NCBI GenBank assembly: GCA_007449985.2
Contig: VIIQ02000106.1
Coordinates: 186,001 to 250,000, forward strand
Origin: Desmodesmus armatus
Lineage: Eukaryota; Chlorophyta; Chlorophyceae; Sphaeropleales; Scenedesmaceae
DNA: 64,000 nucleotides
Direction: 5' to 3'
Shown: positions 1-10,000 of the stretch, in pieces
How the letters are laid out: every line of letters starts with the position of its first letter
Numbering within the stretch: position 1 is the stretch's first letter
Translations under genes and position numbers: made by a program
The notes under the pieces: model-generated
Told to the model about the DNA's origin: nothing
The model's input: only the letters and a program-made list of their open reading frames with translations
The model's database searches: none

Positions 1-64
1 GCAGTACAACCCAATGGAACACATTGCTGCTTTAGCCCTTTATACATTGGAGCACAGCAGTACC

Positions 65-137
65 TGGAGACGGAGGGCATCGATCCCCCTACCTCCCGCA
101 TGCTATGCGGGCGCTCTACCATTTGAGCTATGTCCCC
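65..137 (-). tRNA. tRNA-Ala (anticodon AGC)
   Basis: A full 73-nt cloverleaf reads on the minus strand from 137 to 65. The acceptor strand begins GGGGACA, the D arm is GCTC/GAGC, the anticodon stem is CCCGC/GCGGG around a loop with anticodon AGC, and the T arm is GGGGG/CCCTC around ATCGATG. The G3-T70 wobble pair, the known alanine identity element, is present. The last acceptor pair (7-66) is A-C, a mismatch. No intron is seen. Nuclear-type eukaryotic tRNA. Confidence 0.9.
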
Positions 138-470
138 AACCCTAAACCCCAAGAGCAGGGCTCAAGGGAGCGGTTGTGCCCTGCAATCGCCCTTGTTTGC
201 ATCTGTTCCCCAAACTGCTTCGTGCAAGGGTGTGAGGCGTGCGGGGCGGGGGCACTGATGCATGTGCCAGCTTAGGTTGGGTCAGCTAGTCATGCTTGCA
301 TTGCCAGGTCAGCTCTTTCACTGCCTGCTTGTCTGCGTCAGCATGTGCATGTGCGTTCTTGGCCGCGCATCCGTTCGCTTTATGCCTTGTGCGTGTTTCA
401 TGCTAACACAGCTTGTGTGCCACAGGTGGTTGGGCTGTCTTGAGTAGGATTGGTGGCGCCTTGAGTTACA
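138..470. other. Intergenic, start of the first duplicated unit
   Basis: Just after the tRNA there is a telomere-like CCCTAAA motif (139-150). The first copy of the 0.9-kb tandem unit begins near 240. No convincing coding sequence; the 61-aa reading frame at 262-447 lies in repeated, probably intronic sequence. Confidence 0.5.
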
Positions 471-624
471 AGGGCGGGACATGGATTGGGTCCCGGGGCT
501 TGCATCGGGTTGGCTGGGTCCTTGAGGCATATTTGTAACGAACACTGACTGACTGACTGACTGACTGCATCGGGTTGGCTGGGTCCTTGAGGCCTCTTTG
601 TAACGAACACTGACTGACTGACTG
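471..624 (+). repeat. Dispersed intronic repeat ending in (CTGA)n, copy 1
   Basis: Begins GGGCGGGACATGGATTGG and contains two 57-bp units (GCATCGGGTTGGCTGGG ... AACACTGACTGACTG). It ends about 20 nt before the acceptor of the exon at 644. The same element recurs at 1360-1570, 2305-2392, 2444-2555 and 16638-16740. Confidence 0.85.
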
Positions 625-643
625 CGTGTGGTGTGCCTTGCAG

Positions 644-1014
644 CCATCAATGCTATGGACGTGGGTCGGAAGGCAGCCAACTTCGCGGGTATGCAGCAGC
701 AGCAAGGAGCGGTAGACGCAGCGCAGCAGCAACTACCAGCAGTCCCCGATGATCAGCAGCTCATCACCAACCTCTTGCAGCCTGCAGCCCTCTCTGACTT
801 GCAGCATCAGCATCAGGAGCAGGTCCAGCAGCACCGGCAGGCGCTCACGCAGCTTGAGCAGCAGCAGCGGCAGCAGAAAGCCGCTGCTAAACTGGAGGAA
901 GTGAAGCGGCAGGCAGTAGCACGCTTCTGGGAGTTGTTGCAGGACTTTGTTGTGTTGCGTGTGGCTCCAGCATCTTGGTTCCCCCAGCTGGCCCCTGACC
1001 ACCCATTTTTGCAG
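644..1014 (+). CDS. Exon of an unrecognised Gln-rich coiled-coil protein (copy 1)
   Basis: This reading frame is bounded by a good acceptor (GTGCCTTGCAG) and a donor (TTGCAG/GTGAAC). It starts in phase 1 and ends in phase 0, encoding about 123 residues. The middle is Gln/Ala/Leu-rich with heptad-like LEQQQRQQKAAAKLEEVK, which suggests a coiled coil. The end is more globular (ARFWELLQDFVVLRV and SWFPQLAPDHPF). I do not recognise the family. The remaining exons were not identified, so the gene is incomplete here. Its identity to the second copy in all but two or three codons suggests either selection or very recent duplication. Confidence 0.45.
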
Positions 1015-1359
1015 GTGAACAGTGATCTGTTGGGAGTTCACTGTGTTTCTCCAGCCTTGCCTGATGGTTGACTGCCTTGCATGTCTTCTGTTGTGCTTGG
1101 TGTTTCTGGTTGCTTTACCCTGTTAGCCGACGGGGCGGGGGCACTGATGCATGTGCCAGCTTAGGTTGGGTCAGCTAGTCATGCTTGCATTGCCATGTCA
1201 GCTCTTTCACTGCCTGCTTGTCTGCGTCAGCATGTGCATGTGCGTTCTTGGCCGCGCATCCGTTCGCTTTATGCCTTGTGCGTGTTTCATGCTAACACAG
1301 CTTGTGTGCCACAGGTGGTTGGGCTGTCTTGAGTAGGATTGGTGGCGCCTTGAGTTACA

Positions 1360-1570
1360 AGGGCGGGACATGGATTGGGTCCCGGGGCTTGCATCGGGTT
1401 GGCTGGGTCCTTGAGGCATATTTGTAACGAACACTGACTGACTGACTGACTGCATCGGGTTGGCTGGGTCCTTGAGGCATCTTTGTAACGAACACTGACT
1501 GACTGACTGACTGCATCGGGTTGGCTGGGTCCTTGAGGCCTCTTTGTAACGAACACTGACTGACTGACTG
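1360..1570 (+). repeat. Dispersed intronic repeat ending in (CTGA)n, copy 2
   Basis: As the copy at 471-624 but with three 57-bp units. It ends about 20 nt upstream of the acceptor of the exon at 1590. Confidence 0.85.
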
Positions 1571-1589
1571 CGTGTGGTGTGCCTTGCAG

Positions 1590-1960
1590 CCATCAATGCT
1601 ATGGACGTGGGTCGGAAGGCAGCCAACTTCGCGGGTATGCAGCAGCAGCAAGGAGCGGTAGACGCAGCGCAGCAGCAACTACCAGCAGTCCCCGATGATC
1701 AGCAGCTCATCACCAACCTCTTGCAGCCTGCAGCCCTCTCTGACTTGCAGCAGCAGCATCAGGAGCAGGTCCAGCAGCGCCGGCAGGCGCTCACGCAGCT
1801 TGAGCAGCAGCAGCGGCAGCAGAAAGCCGCTGCTAAACTGGAGGAAGTGAAGCGGCAGGCAGTAGCACGCTTCTGGGAGTTGTTGCAGGACTTTGTTGTG
1901 TTGCGTGTGGCTCCAGCATCTTGGTTCCCCCAGCTGGCCCCTGACCACCCATTTTTGCAG
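1590..1960 (+). CDS. Exon of an unrecognised Gln-rich coiled-coil protein (copy 2)
   Basis: Second tandem copy of the exon at 644-1014, with the same splice borders and phases. Visible amino-acid differences are a His to Gln in the Q-rich stretch and a His to Arg a few residues later. If both exons are spliced in series the phases do not join directly (start phase 1, end phase 0). The two copies are therefore more likely alternatives, or parts of duplicated genes, than serial repeats of one protein. Confidence 0.45.
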
Positions 1961-2304
1961 GTGAACAGTGATCTGTTGGGAGTTCACTGTGTTTCTCCAG
2001 CCTTGCCTGATGGTTGACTGCCTTGCATGTCTTCTGTTGTGCTTGGTGTTTCTGGTTGCTTTACCCTGTTAGCCGACGGGGCGGGGGCACTGATGCATGT
2101 GCCAGCTTTGGTTGGGTCAGCTAGTCATGCTTGCATTGCCATGTCAGCTCTTTCACTGCGTGCTTGTCTGCGTCAGCATGTGCATGTGCGTTCTTGGCCG
2201 CGCATCCGTTCGCTTTATGCCTTGTGCGTGTTGCATGCTAACACAGCTTGTGCCACAGGTGGTTGGGATGTCCTGAGTAGGATTGGTGGCGCCTTGAGTT
2301 ACAA

Positions 2305-2555
2305 GGGCGGGACATGGATTGGGTCCCGGGGCTTGCATCGGGTCGGCTGGGTCCTTGAGGCCTCTTTGTAACGAACACTGACTGACTGACTGCTTCGTTC
2401 CAGGGGCTGCGCATCATCGCTTGAGAAGGAGGTGGTGCATTGGAGGGACATGGATTGGGTCCCTGACTCAGGGAGCTTGCAGCTCGGAGCTCGGAGCTTG
2501 CATGGGGTCGGCTGGGCCTCTCGGGGCCTCTTTGTCGAACACTGACTGACTGAAC
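2305..2555 (+). repeat. Dispersed intronic repeat, copies 3 and 4
   Basis: Copy 3 (2305-2392) has one unit and ends CTGACTGACTGCTTCGTTCCAG, again just before a potential acceptor. Copy 4 (2444-2555) is more diverged, with a small internal GAGCTCG duplication. A weaker echo of the GGGCCTCTTTGTGACC part follows at 2583-2612. Confidence 0.75.
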
Positions 2556-4091
2556 CAAACACTGGTGCGCATTGCGCCTAGCTGGGCCTGTCGGGGCCTC
2601 TTTGTGACCATCCTTGGATGAATGGGTGAGCGGCTGTGCCGCTGCTGGGCTGGCGGACGTGAAGAGGGTGTTGCACAGTTCTGGGTTCTGCTGCAGGACC
2701 TTGACGTATACGCGTATATGCCCGGGCACGGCAGCCCCGGCTGGCCCACAATCAAGGGTTCAAGCAGACGCGGGTGACCTGCTGGCGTGTTGACTGTGCG
2801 ACGGTGATTGCTGGTGGAGCGCCGTGCATGTGATAACCTTGGGACTTTTTGGATATGGCCCGTGTATCCCCCAGCTCACCCGGCCCAGCTCATCCAGCAA
2901 CTTAGGGGTGTACCACACCCCCTGATGTGGGTGCAGGCCCTAATCACATGCAGAGTCGTCCCTGTTTCCTTTCTCTTTCTCTTTTGTTTTGTCGTTGTAG
3001 CCAACCATGTAACCCTGTTGGCGCAGCGGGAGGCCCAGTGTTGCATGTGCAGCTATCAAGTTGCTACAGCTGTCCATTGTCTGCTGTGACTTTGTTGTGG
3101 TGTGGCAGGTTGAACGCTATCAGTGACCAAGGCCTAGGGTGCGCTGGCACAGCCAACGTTTGCCATGCATCACAGCAGCACCACTGGTGACTGATACAGC
3201 ACCTTGACCCAGTGATGCAGTCCTCGCTTGACTCCAGCAGCTTGTGTACAGTATCTACCAACCAGGCCAGGTGCAGCTGGCTCTTTGGTTTCACAGACAG
3301 GAACGACGCGCTCACGCATGGTTTGTTAGGGTGTTGAGGTTGAAGCAAGTGCATCAGCATATCATCCCCAAGACTTCGAGATTCTGGCTGACTGATCTGG
3401 ATCTGTCTTGGTTTCCGCAGGCACGCCACCCTGCAGCAAACTGCATTGAGGCTGAAGGGTAAACCAGGGCTTCGTCCGCCGATACATATCTGTCTGTTGC
3501 TCGGGTCCAAGGATGTCCAAAGTATGACCTTGACTGCCGTTACGGCATGACTCACTGCAGAACAACCCTGGGCATGCATTGCATGAACACATGAGGCTTT
3601 ACTAGGGGACATTGCTGCCTCTGCTGTCAGCGGTGTTGTCAGTCGACGCCGTTTCGTAGATCATCCATTCAGGGCACCACCCCGTCCGTCGTCACACAGG
3701 CAACCTGCTTGCGCCATCTGGAACGTGCAAGCATATCCGTCCCCCTTCGTGATCAGCCGGAACCACCATGCACGCTCAACGGGCATTGGGGAGGCACAGG
3801 CAGCAGTGGGGAGGAAACTCTGCTGCTGTTGCTCGCTGCAGCAGACGTCAGCCGGTGATCAAAGTGGGTTTAAGCACATGATAAGTTGTTTCAGTGCCTT
3901 ACCAGCCATCTGCAGGGTCCTTGACGGGTAGGGTTCCTGTTGGCATGATGTGCTGTCCCCTTGACTGCCGCAGTGTATGGCTGCTGCTGAGGATGACAAG
4001 GTGCCAGTGCGGTTCAGGCTGCGTAAGAAGGTGGGGTTTTGAAGTTTGAAACGTGTTGCACTCTCGCTGTTTGTGCTGACAAGGCATCTTC
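2556..4091. other. No clear gene; decayed exon remnant
   Basis: Around 2655-2705 there is a degraded resemblance (GTGAAG..., TTCTGGG, TGCTGCAGGAC) to the 3' half of the duplicated exon at 644-1014. The rest has short open frames only. Nothing else is supported in this stretch. Part of it may be 5' leader or promoter of the dikinase gene that follows. Confidence 0.4.
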
Positions 4092-7000
4092 ATGGGCTGG
4101 CTACACAATTTCACAGACCAACCGCCGAGATTGACAGCTGCCAACCTGCACAGCGTGCAGCGGACTGCCCTGGTTCATCACCAGCAGCGAATGCGCCGTT
4201 TGTCGACTAATGCATCTGCCAGCATGTTGCATGGTATGCACGGCCACCATCACCACAAGCTGCAGCGTCCCTGAGAGTCTCGCTGCAATTCAGTTTCAGT
4301 TTTGCGCCCCATCCCTGCTGAGTTTTGTCTGTGTGCTGCTGCTATGTGAAGGTGGAGTATGGAGAGCAGTTCAAGATTGTTGGGAACCAGAAGCAGCTGG
4401 GCGAGTGGGATGCAAGCAAGGGCCTGGAGCTGACATGGAATGAGGGCGATGTGTGGGCTGCAACTGCTGAGCTCCCTACTGGGGTGGACATTGAGTTTAA
4501 GGTGAGCATGCAGTAGACTTACGGGCTCATTGTCGGTAGCACAGTAGTGGCAGAACTCACAGCGCGGTTGACGCGGCTAGCACTGTGGGTGCTGCACTAA
4601 CAGCAACAGACGGCATTGCATGCAAGACTCAGCAAAGGCCCCTTCCACATGCGTAGTGTGCCTATGATACTACTTCAACAAGCAAGCCCAGCAGGCAGGC
4701 ACGCATGGTTGTAGCTTGTCCTATGCAGGGGATCGCAGGCATGCACATAGCCTCACTTCTACCTGCCGCCCTGGTGGTGGGGTGTCTGATAGCTGGCTGA
4801 TACCTGATGAGAGTGTCTGTTCGCTGCTGCTGTGCTGCTCCTGCTCCCATGCTTTGCGCCTGCAGTGTGTGCGTGTCAGGGAGGGTGAGGCTGCCTGGGA
4901 AGATGGCAGCAACAGGAAGTTCAAGGTGCGCAGCATGATTTCAGCAACCATCCGATAGCGCCAACAGCCACCGCCGCACCTGGGGATGAGCGCTCCAGCA
5001 CTGCTGCTGGTGCTCTCAGCTCTGGTTTCGTGACAGTTGGCCTGCAAGAGTCCTACTGTGCCGGTCCGTTGCCAGCCTGCCTTGAAATTCTGCCTGTTCA
5101 AACTCCCCACACCTTAGGGCTCAAATCCATGTCTGCACCCAGCAGCACCCCCCGTTTTGCACACAGGGCTTTGCCTTCTACCTGCCCAGCTGCCGAGGCA
5201 ACACGCCATACCCTCCATCTTATCTTACTGTGCCGCTGACTGACCTGATATATCGCCTGTCTAGTCTCCATGCACGAAACTGATGTTGCTGTCGCGCTGC
5301 GACTGTGGCCAGCGTGTCCAGCAAGCACCCTTCCCTCCTATCCCTCCTAAGCCCAGTTCCTGCATATGTGCTTGCCCACTGATGTCGTCTTGCTGTTTGT
5401 GTAACAGGCATGGGGTCCTGACTTCAGCCTTGATCTGCGCTGTGCTTGGAGCTCCACCAGGAAGATGGACATCCACTCACAGGAGATAAAGGAGGACCAG
5501 CCGGCCTTCAGGTGAGGGAGCCTAGGCCCTGCTGGGCGTTGCCCCCGGTAATGTTTGTTTGCTCAGTGGAAGCAGTGTTTGAATGGGTCACCGCTGGGGC
5601 GGCAAGGGCAGGGCAAGGGCGGGTGGGTGGGCGGTATGATATCACTACCACTGAGCTGTTTGTTCCTGTGCTTGCTGTGGTGCAGGAACCTTGCCAGCCT
5701 TCAGTCAGTGGACCTGGAAGCAGAAGAGGCTGACAAGCAGCAGGAGGACAGGCGTAGGCAGGAGGAGGAGATGCGGCAGGTACGGCACATGTGTGCTCAA
5801 TGCAAAAAGCAGCAGCAGAGGACGCATCTGATCAATGCAAAGAGCAGCGGGAGGGCGCATGTGTGCTCAATGCAAAGAGCAGCGGGAGGATGCATGTTAC
5901 GTCAATGCGTCCAGCAGGGGGATGCCACAGGGGTGTGGCCATACATGCGTGATAAGGATCGCAAGGCAGCAAAACAGCAACATGCGCGTTGATGCCTGCG
6001 CAAGCAGTTGCAAATGCCAAAAATACGGTGTTGAAGCTGTTCCTGTCACAGGCTTTGTAGAATATTCGCATCGACACGCACGTCGCAGGCCATTGGGGAT
6101 TGGCAGCAACAGTCAACCTACTGTGCACTGGTTGCAGCAAGGCGCTGTGTATGTAACGCTGGAGTTTCGCAGGCACTGCATCTGCCGCAGATCACGCACT
6201 GGGCACTGGCGCATGGCATACTTGGTAGCCTGCAGCAAACCCTGCAACATGTTTTTCACCCTGCAACTGTACCTTGCCTGCAGGCGTATGCTTCAAGCAG
6301 CAGCAGCAGTAGCCCCGCATCCACTTCCATGTGGAGTGATTCAGATGACGAGTCTGGAATCGCTTCAGCTTGGCAGGGCAAGCAGGTGGGTTGCGCGCAT
6401 GGGAAGGGGCGCAGCAGGGGGGGTGCGCAAGCATGGGAAGGGGCGCAAGCAGGGGGGGGGGTGCGCGCAGGGCGGGTGCGCGCATGGAAAATGGTGCAAA
6501 CAGGGGGTGCGCACATGGGAAGGGGCGCAAGCAGGGGGGGTGCGCGCAGGGGGGGTGCGCGCATGGAAAAGGGGCGCAAGCAGGGGGTGCACGCAGGGGG
6601 GGGGGTGCGCGCATGGAAAAGGGGCGCAAGCAGGGGGGTGCGCAGATGAGAAGGGGCGCAAGCAGGTGGGTTGCGCGCAGGGGAAATGTGCGCAGGGAAA
6701 CGGCTGTCACGCTCAGTATCGCAGCAAACATTCCGTCAGGCTGGGTTGTGGTGTGGCAGCTTGCGTTGCAGCAGCATGCACTGAGAGCATTGCAAGAGTG
6801 GGACACTGCACCCACAGGTGTATCTGTGGGGTGCGCGCATGGAAGGGAAGCAGAGATATGCTGTTCACATCGTCCCGACGGGGCAGTGACGATAGAGAAC
6901 AAGCACCCATCACTTCACGCCAAATCAACCCAAGTGGGCTTGCTGCTGCATTCGTTTCTCCCTGCAGATCACTTTCATGCGCAGCAACGAGCACAGCAAG

Positions 7001-10000
7001 GATCGCCATGGCATGTGGGATGTATCCAAGCTTCCTGGCCCAGACAGCCCGCTGCATAGGCCTCTGGTCAGCCTGGTCAAGGGTGATGAGAAGGTGGGTG
7101 AACCGGCAGGATGTTGCGCTGCGCTTGTATTTCACAGCTTTTACATAAGTCTTAGCCGGTGGGATCGAGTCTGAGCAGACCGGCCAGGGCATCACGGGCA
7201 TCCTCCTACCCATACTCTTCTCAAGTCAACGCGACAGCTCTGCAGTCAGATGTGCTGACTTTGAAAACAAGGTCCCCAGCTTGTGTATGAGCTGGCACTT
7301 GCTGCTGGTTTGCACACCAGTCGGCAAGAGCTGCTTTGGTGTGAGGGGTGTGGTCAGAGAGTGCGACCAATGGATGCATCGCGCAGGGGCTGGTTTTGGG
7401 CAGCAAGTGTCCTGCAGCAGTCTAACAAACATATCGATGCTCCCTGCTCACCAGGCTCAGTCTCTTGCAGCTTTCTTGGATTAAAGTACCATATTGCAGG
7501 AGTTGGCTTCCTGCGTGCTATGAACATACTGCGAGACATGCATCGAACATACCCTAACTAATTTATGTGTTTCTATGTGTGTCGCAACTGCTTGAATTTG
7601 TGCCCGACTTTTACAGGCTCCCAATTGGCTAGCAAAGCTGGGTGTGGTGAAGAAGGAGCTGGTGGATGAGGCAGACAGGGCACGGCCTGACATCCCCGAG
7701 TTGGCGGCTGGTTATGTCTACCTGCAGGTGAGTGTGCAGCTTTTGCTGTGGTTTTAGGCCTAGGCGGACTTTCAGCAAACTGACGTCGCGACGTGCCCGA
7801 GCTGGCAGCTGGCTATGCCTAGCTGCAGCTTGGTGTGCAAGGTTCGATGCATTTCAGATGCAGAATCCGGCGGACATTCAATAGACTCATGCGACGTGTT
7901 TCTGTATGGCAGTTTGAGAGAGGGGGTGAGAATTCATACTGTGCAGCAGGTGCGGCTGTGCGCACTTTGTTTGTCGGGATAAGGTGCTTGTCCCCTGCAG
8001 TGCAATTGTGTGTGTCTATTGACTGAAAGTGTGCGCCCTGTTGCTGCTGCTGCCTTGTGTGCAGTGGATCACCACTGGTGCCATCCCCTGTGTGGAAGGA
8101 GGTGGCCACTACAGGCCCAACCACCATGCCCGTCTGGCGCAGCAGATCTTCCGGTGAGTTGCCCGGCTTCTGGGCCTGCATGGTTGCTTTGGCAGCCATG
8201 GATCCCACTTCCGCCACAAGCACCCCTGGCAGTCGGGTGGCAGCAGTGGCAGCATCACGGCAGCAGCGGCGGCTAGCCCTGCCCTCCCCTCCCCCCGGCC
8301 GGCACTGAGCGCAAGTCAACAACAATGCCGCCCGGCACTGGCGATCCCAGACGCTCTAAAGTCACCAAATGAGGGACGCATCCATGCGTGCACATGCGCG
8401 CACATGCCATGGACTCCCCACCAGCAAGACAGCACTAGGACGTTGGTGCGCAAGAGGCTGCTGCATCTGTTGTTGCCTTGCATCGCTGCGCTGAACCCTA
8501 AACCCGAAACCCTAAACCCTGTCATGACCGCAGGTCCCTAGAGTGGGTGATTGAGCATGATGTGCAGCTTGGTGCATCTGTTGTTGACTTGCATCGCTGC
8601 GCAAAACCCCAAACCCTAAACCCTGTCATGCCCGCAGGTCCCTGGAGTGGGTGATTGAGGATGATGTGGACCCGGGGCGTGCCGCCACCCTGCTGTGCCG
8701 CAAGATCACGCAGCGCCTGCCCAGTTTTGGTGAGGCCTTCACCCAGCAGGTGCCCCTGACACGCATCAGGGACATTGCGCACAGAGGCGACATCCCACAC
8801 GTGAGTGTGTGCGCGTGTGTGTTTTGGGGGCGGGGGGATAAGGGGGGGGGGTTCTATAATGTGTACTGGGTTGGGCCTTGACAAGCTTCAGGGACAGGGC
8901 CGACATCCCACACGTGAGTATGCAGGGGTGGCGGGAGTGGCTTTTGTAGTATGCATTGGGGCGGGGCTGGGCACTCATCAGGGGCGACATTTTGCGCATC
9001 CCGCTGGTGGTTTCGGACTCTGAGCGAGAAGGTTCAAGCTATTGCTGGCCTCAGAGGTGCACCAGCTTGGTGAGGCCTTCACCCAGCAGGTGCCCCTGAC
9101 ACGCATCAGGGACATTGCACACAGGGGCGACATCCCACACGTGAGTTTGTGGGCAGGAGGGTTTGTCTGGGCCGAGCATCTCACACGTGCTTTTGTTGAT
9201 GGGAGGGTGTTTCTGATGTCGCGCATCCTGCTAGTGGTTTTTGGCCTCTTCGCAAGAAGGTTCAAGCTCTTTCTAGCCCCAGGAGCGCACCAAGAACTTC
9301 GGTGTGAATTGCCTGGTATGATGCAGCCCGTCTTTTGCCTGCAAGACTCTTTGTAGGTGGGACCGTTTCATCATGTTGGCAGGAGGGAGATGTGTTGATG
9401 TGTGGTCACACATCAGCGGTCCGGTGCTCGTGTCTATCACAAGTGCCCAACTGTGTGTGTCTGCGCACTGCTGCTGTTGCTACATACAGGACTTGAAGCA
9501 GGAGATCAAGCATACGCTGCAGAACAAGCTGCACCGCAATGCAGGTCCAGAGGATCTGGTGGCAGCAGAGGCCATGCTGCAGAGGATCCTGGGTGAGCAT
9601 AGATCTTGTACACACATTGTTGTTGATCCCAGATGCAGTTGGCCCCTGGAAAAGTGCCTGGGGTAGCTGTCGTAGATTTTCACAATCAGAAGTTTGTGGG
9701 AAGCTGCATGGGAGTGGTTTGCTGGCATGACGTCACTGCACTTGTGCATTCATAAATGCAGAGTATGAGCACATGCAATCGTGTACTGTGCCATCTGCGA
9801 ACATTACCAGACACGCCACGCTGTCCCGCGTATGGCGTATGTTGTGTTGCAGGCGGGAACTACTCGGGCGGCTTTGTGAACGAGTTCAAGATCTTTGTTG
9901 CGGAGCTGCGGGACTTCTTCAATGCTGTTGGCCTCACTCAGCTGCTGGACGGTGTCAAGAATGGCATGAGTGCTGAGGACCAGCAGGTGCGCGGCTACTG

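Larger units (their letters stand above)
240..2395. repeat. Tandem duplication of a ~0.9-kb exon-bearing unit (2.3 copies)
   Basis: The stretch 240-1128 recurs almost identically at 1129-2073, and a third, truncated copy runs from 2074 to about 2395. The offset between copies is 889 bp at the left end and 946 bp over the exon. The 57-bp difference is exactly one extra unit of an internal 57-bp repeat: two units in copy 1, three in copy 2, one in copy 3. The copies differ by only a few bases, so the duplication looks recent, or the locus is gene-converted. Confidence 0.9.

Noticed and set aside
4352..4501. Reading the CBM20 exon as an amylase or other starch hydrolase
   Set aside because: The downstream exons, in continuous phase, encode the dikinase His and ATP-binding domains, not a glycoside hydrolase.
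6192..6902. 236-residue minus-strand frame rich in CAHPP
   Set aside because: Antisense translation of the same minisatellite; no family signal or splice sites.
5835..7148. 437-residue plus-strand open frame
   Set aside because: It runs across the G-rich minisatellite and two real PWD exons in the wrong or mixed context; its length is a by-product of the repeat.
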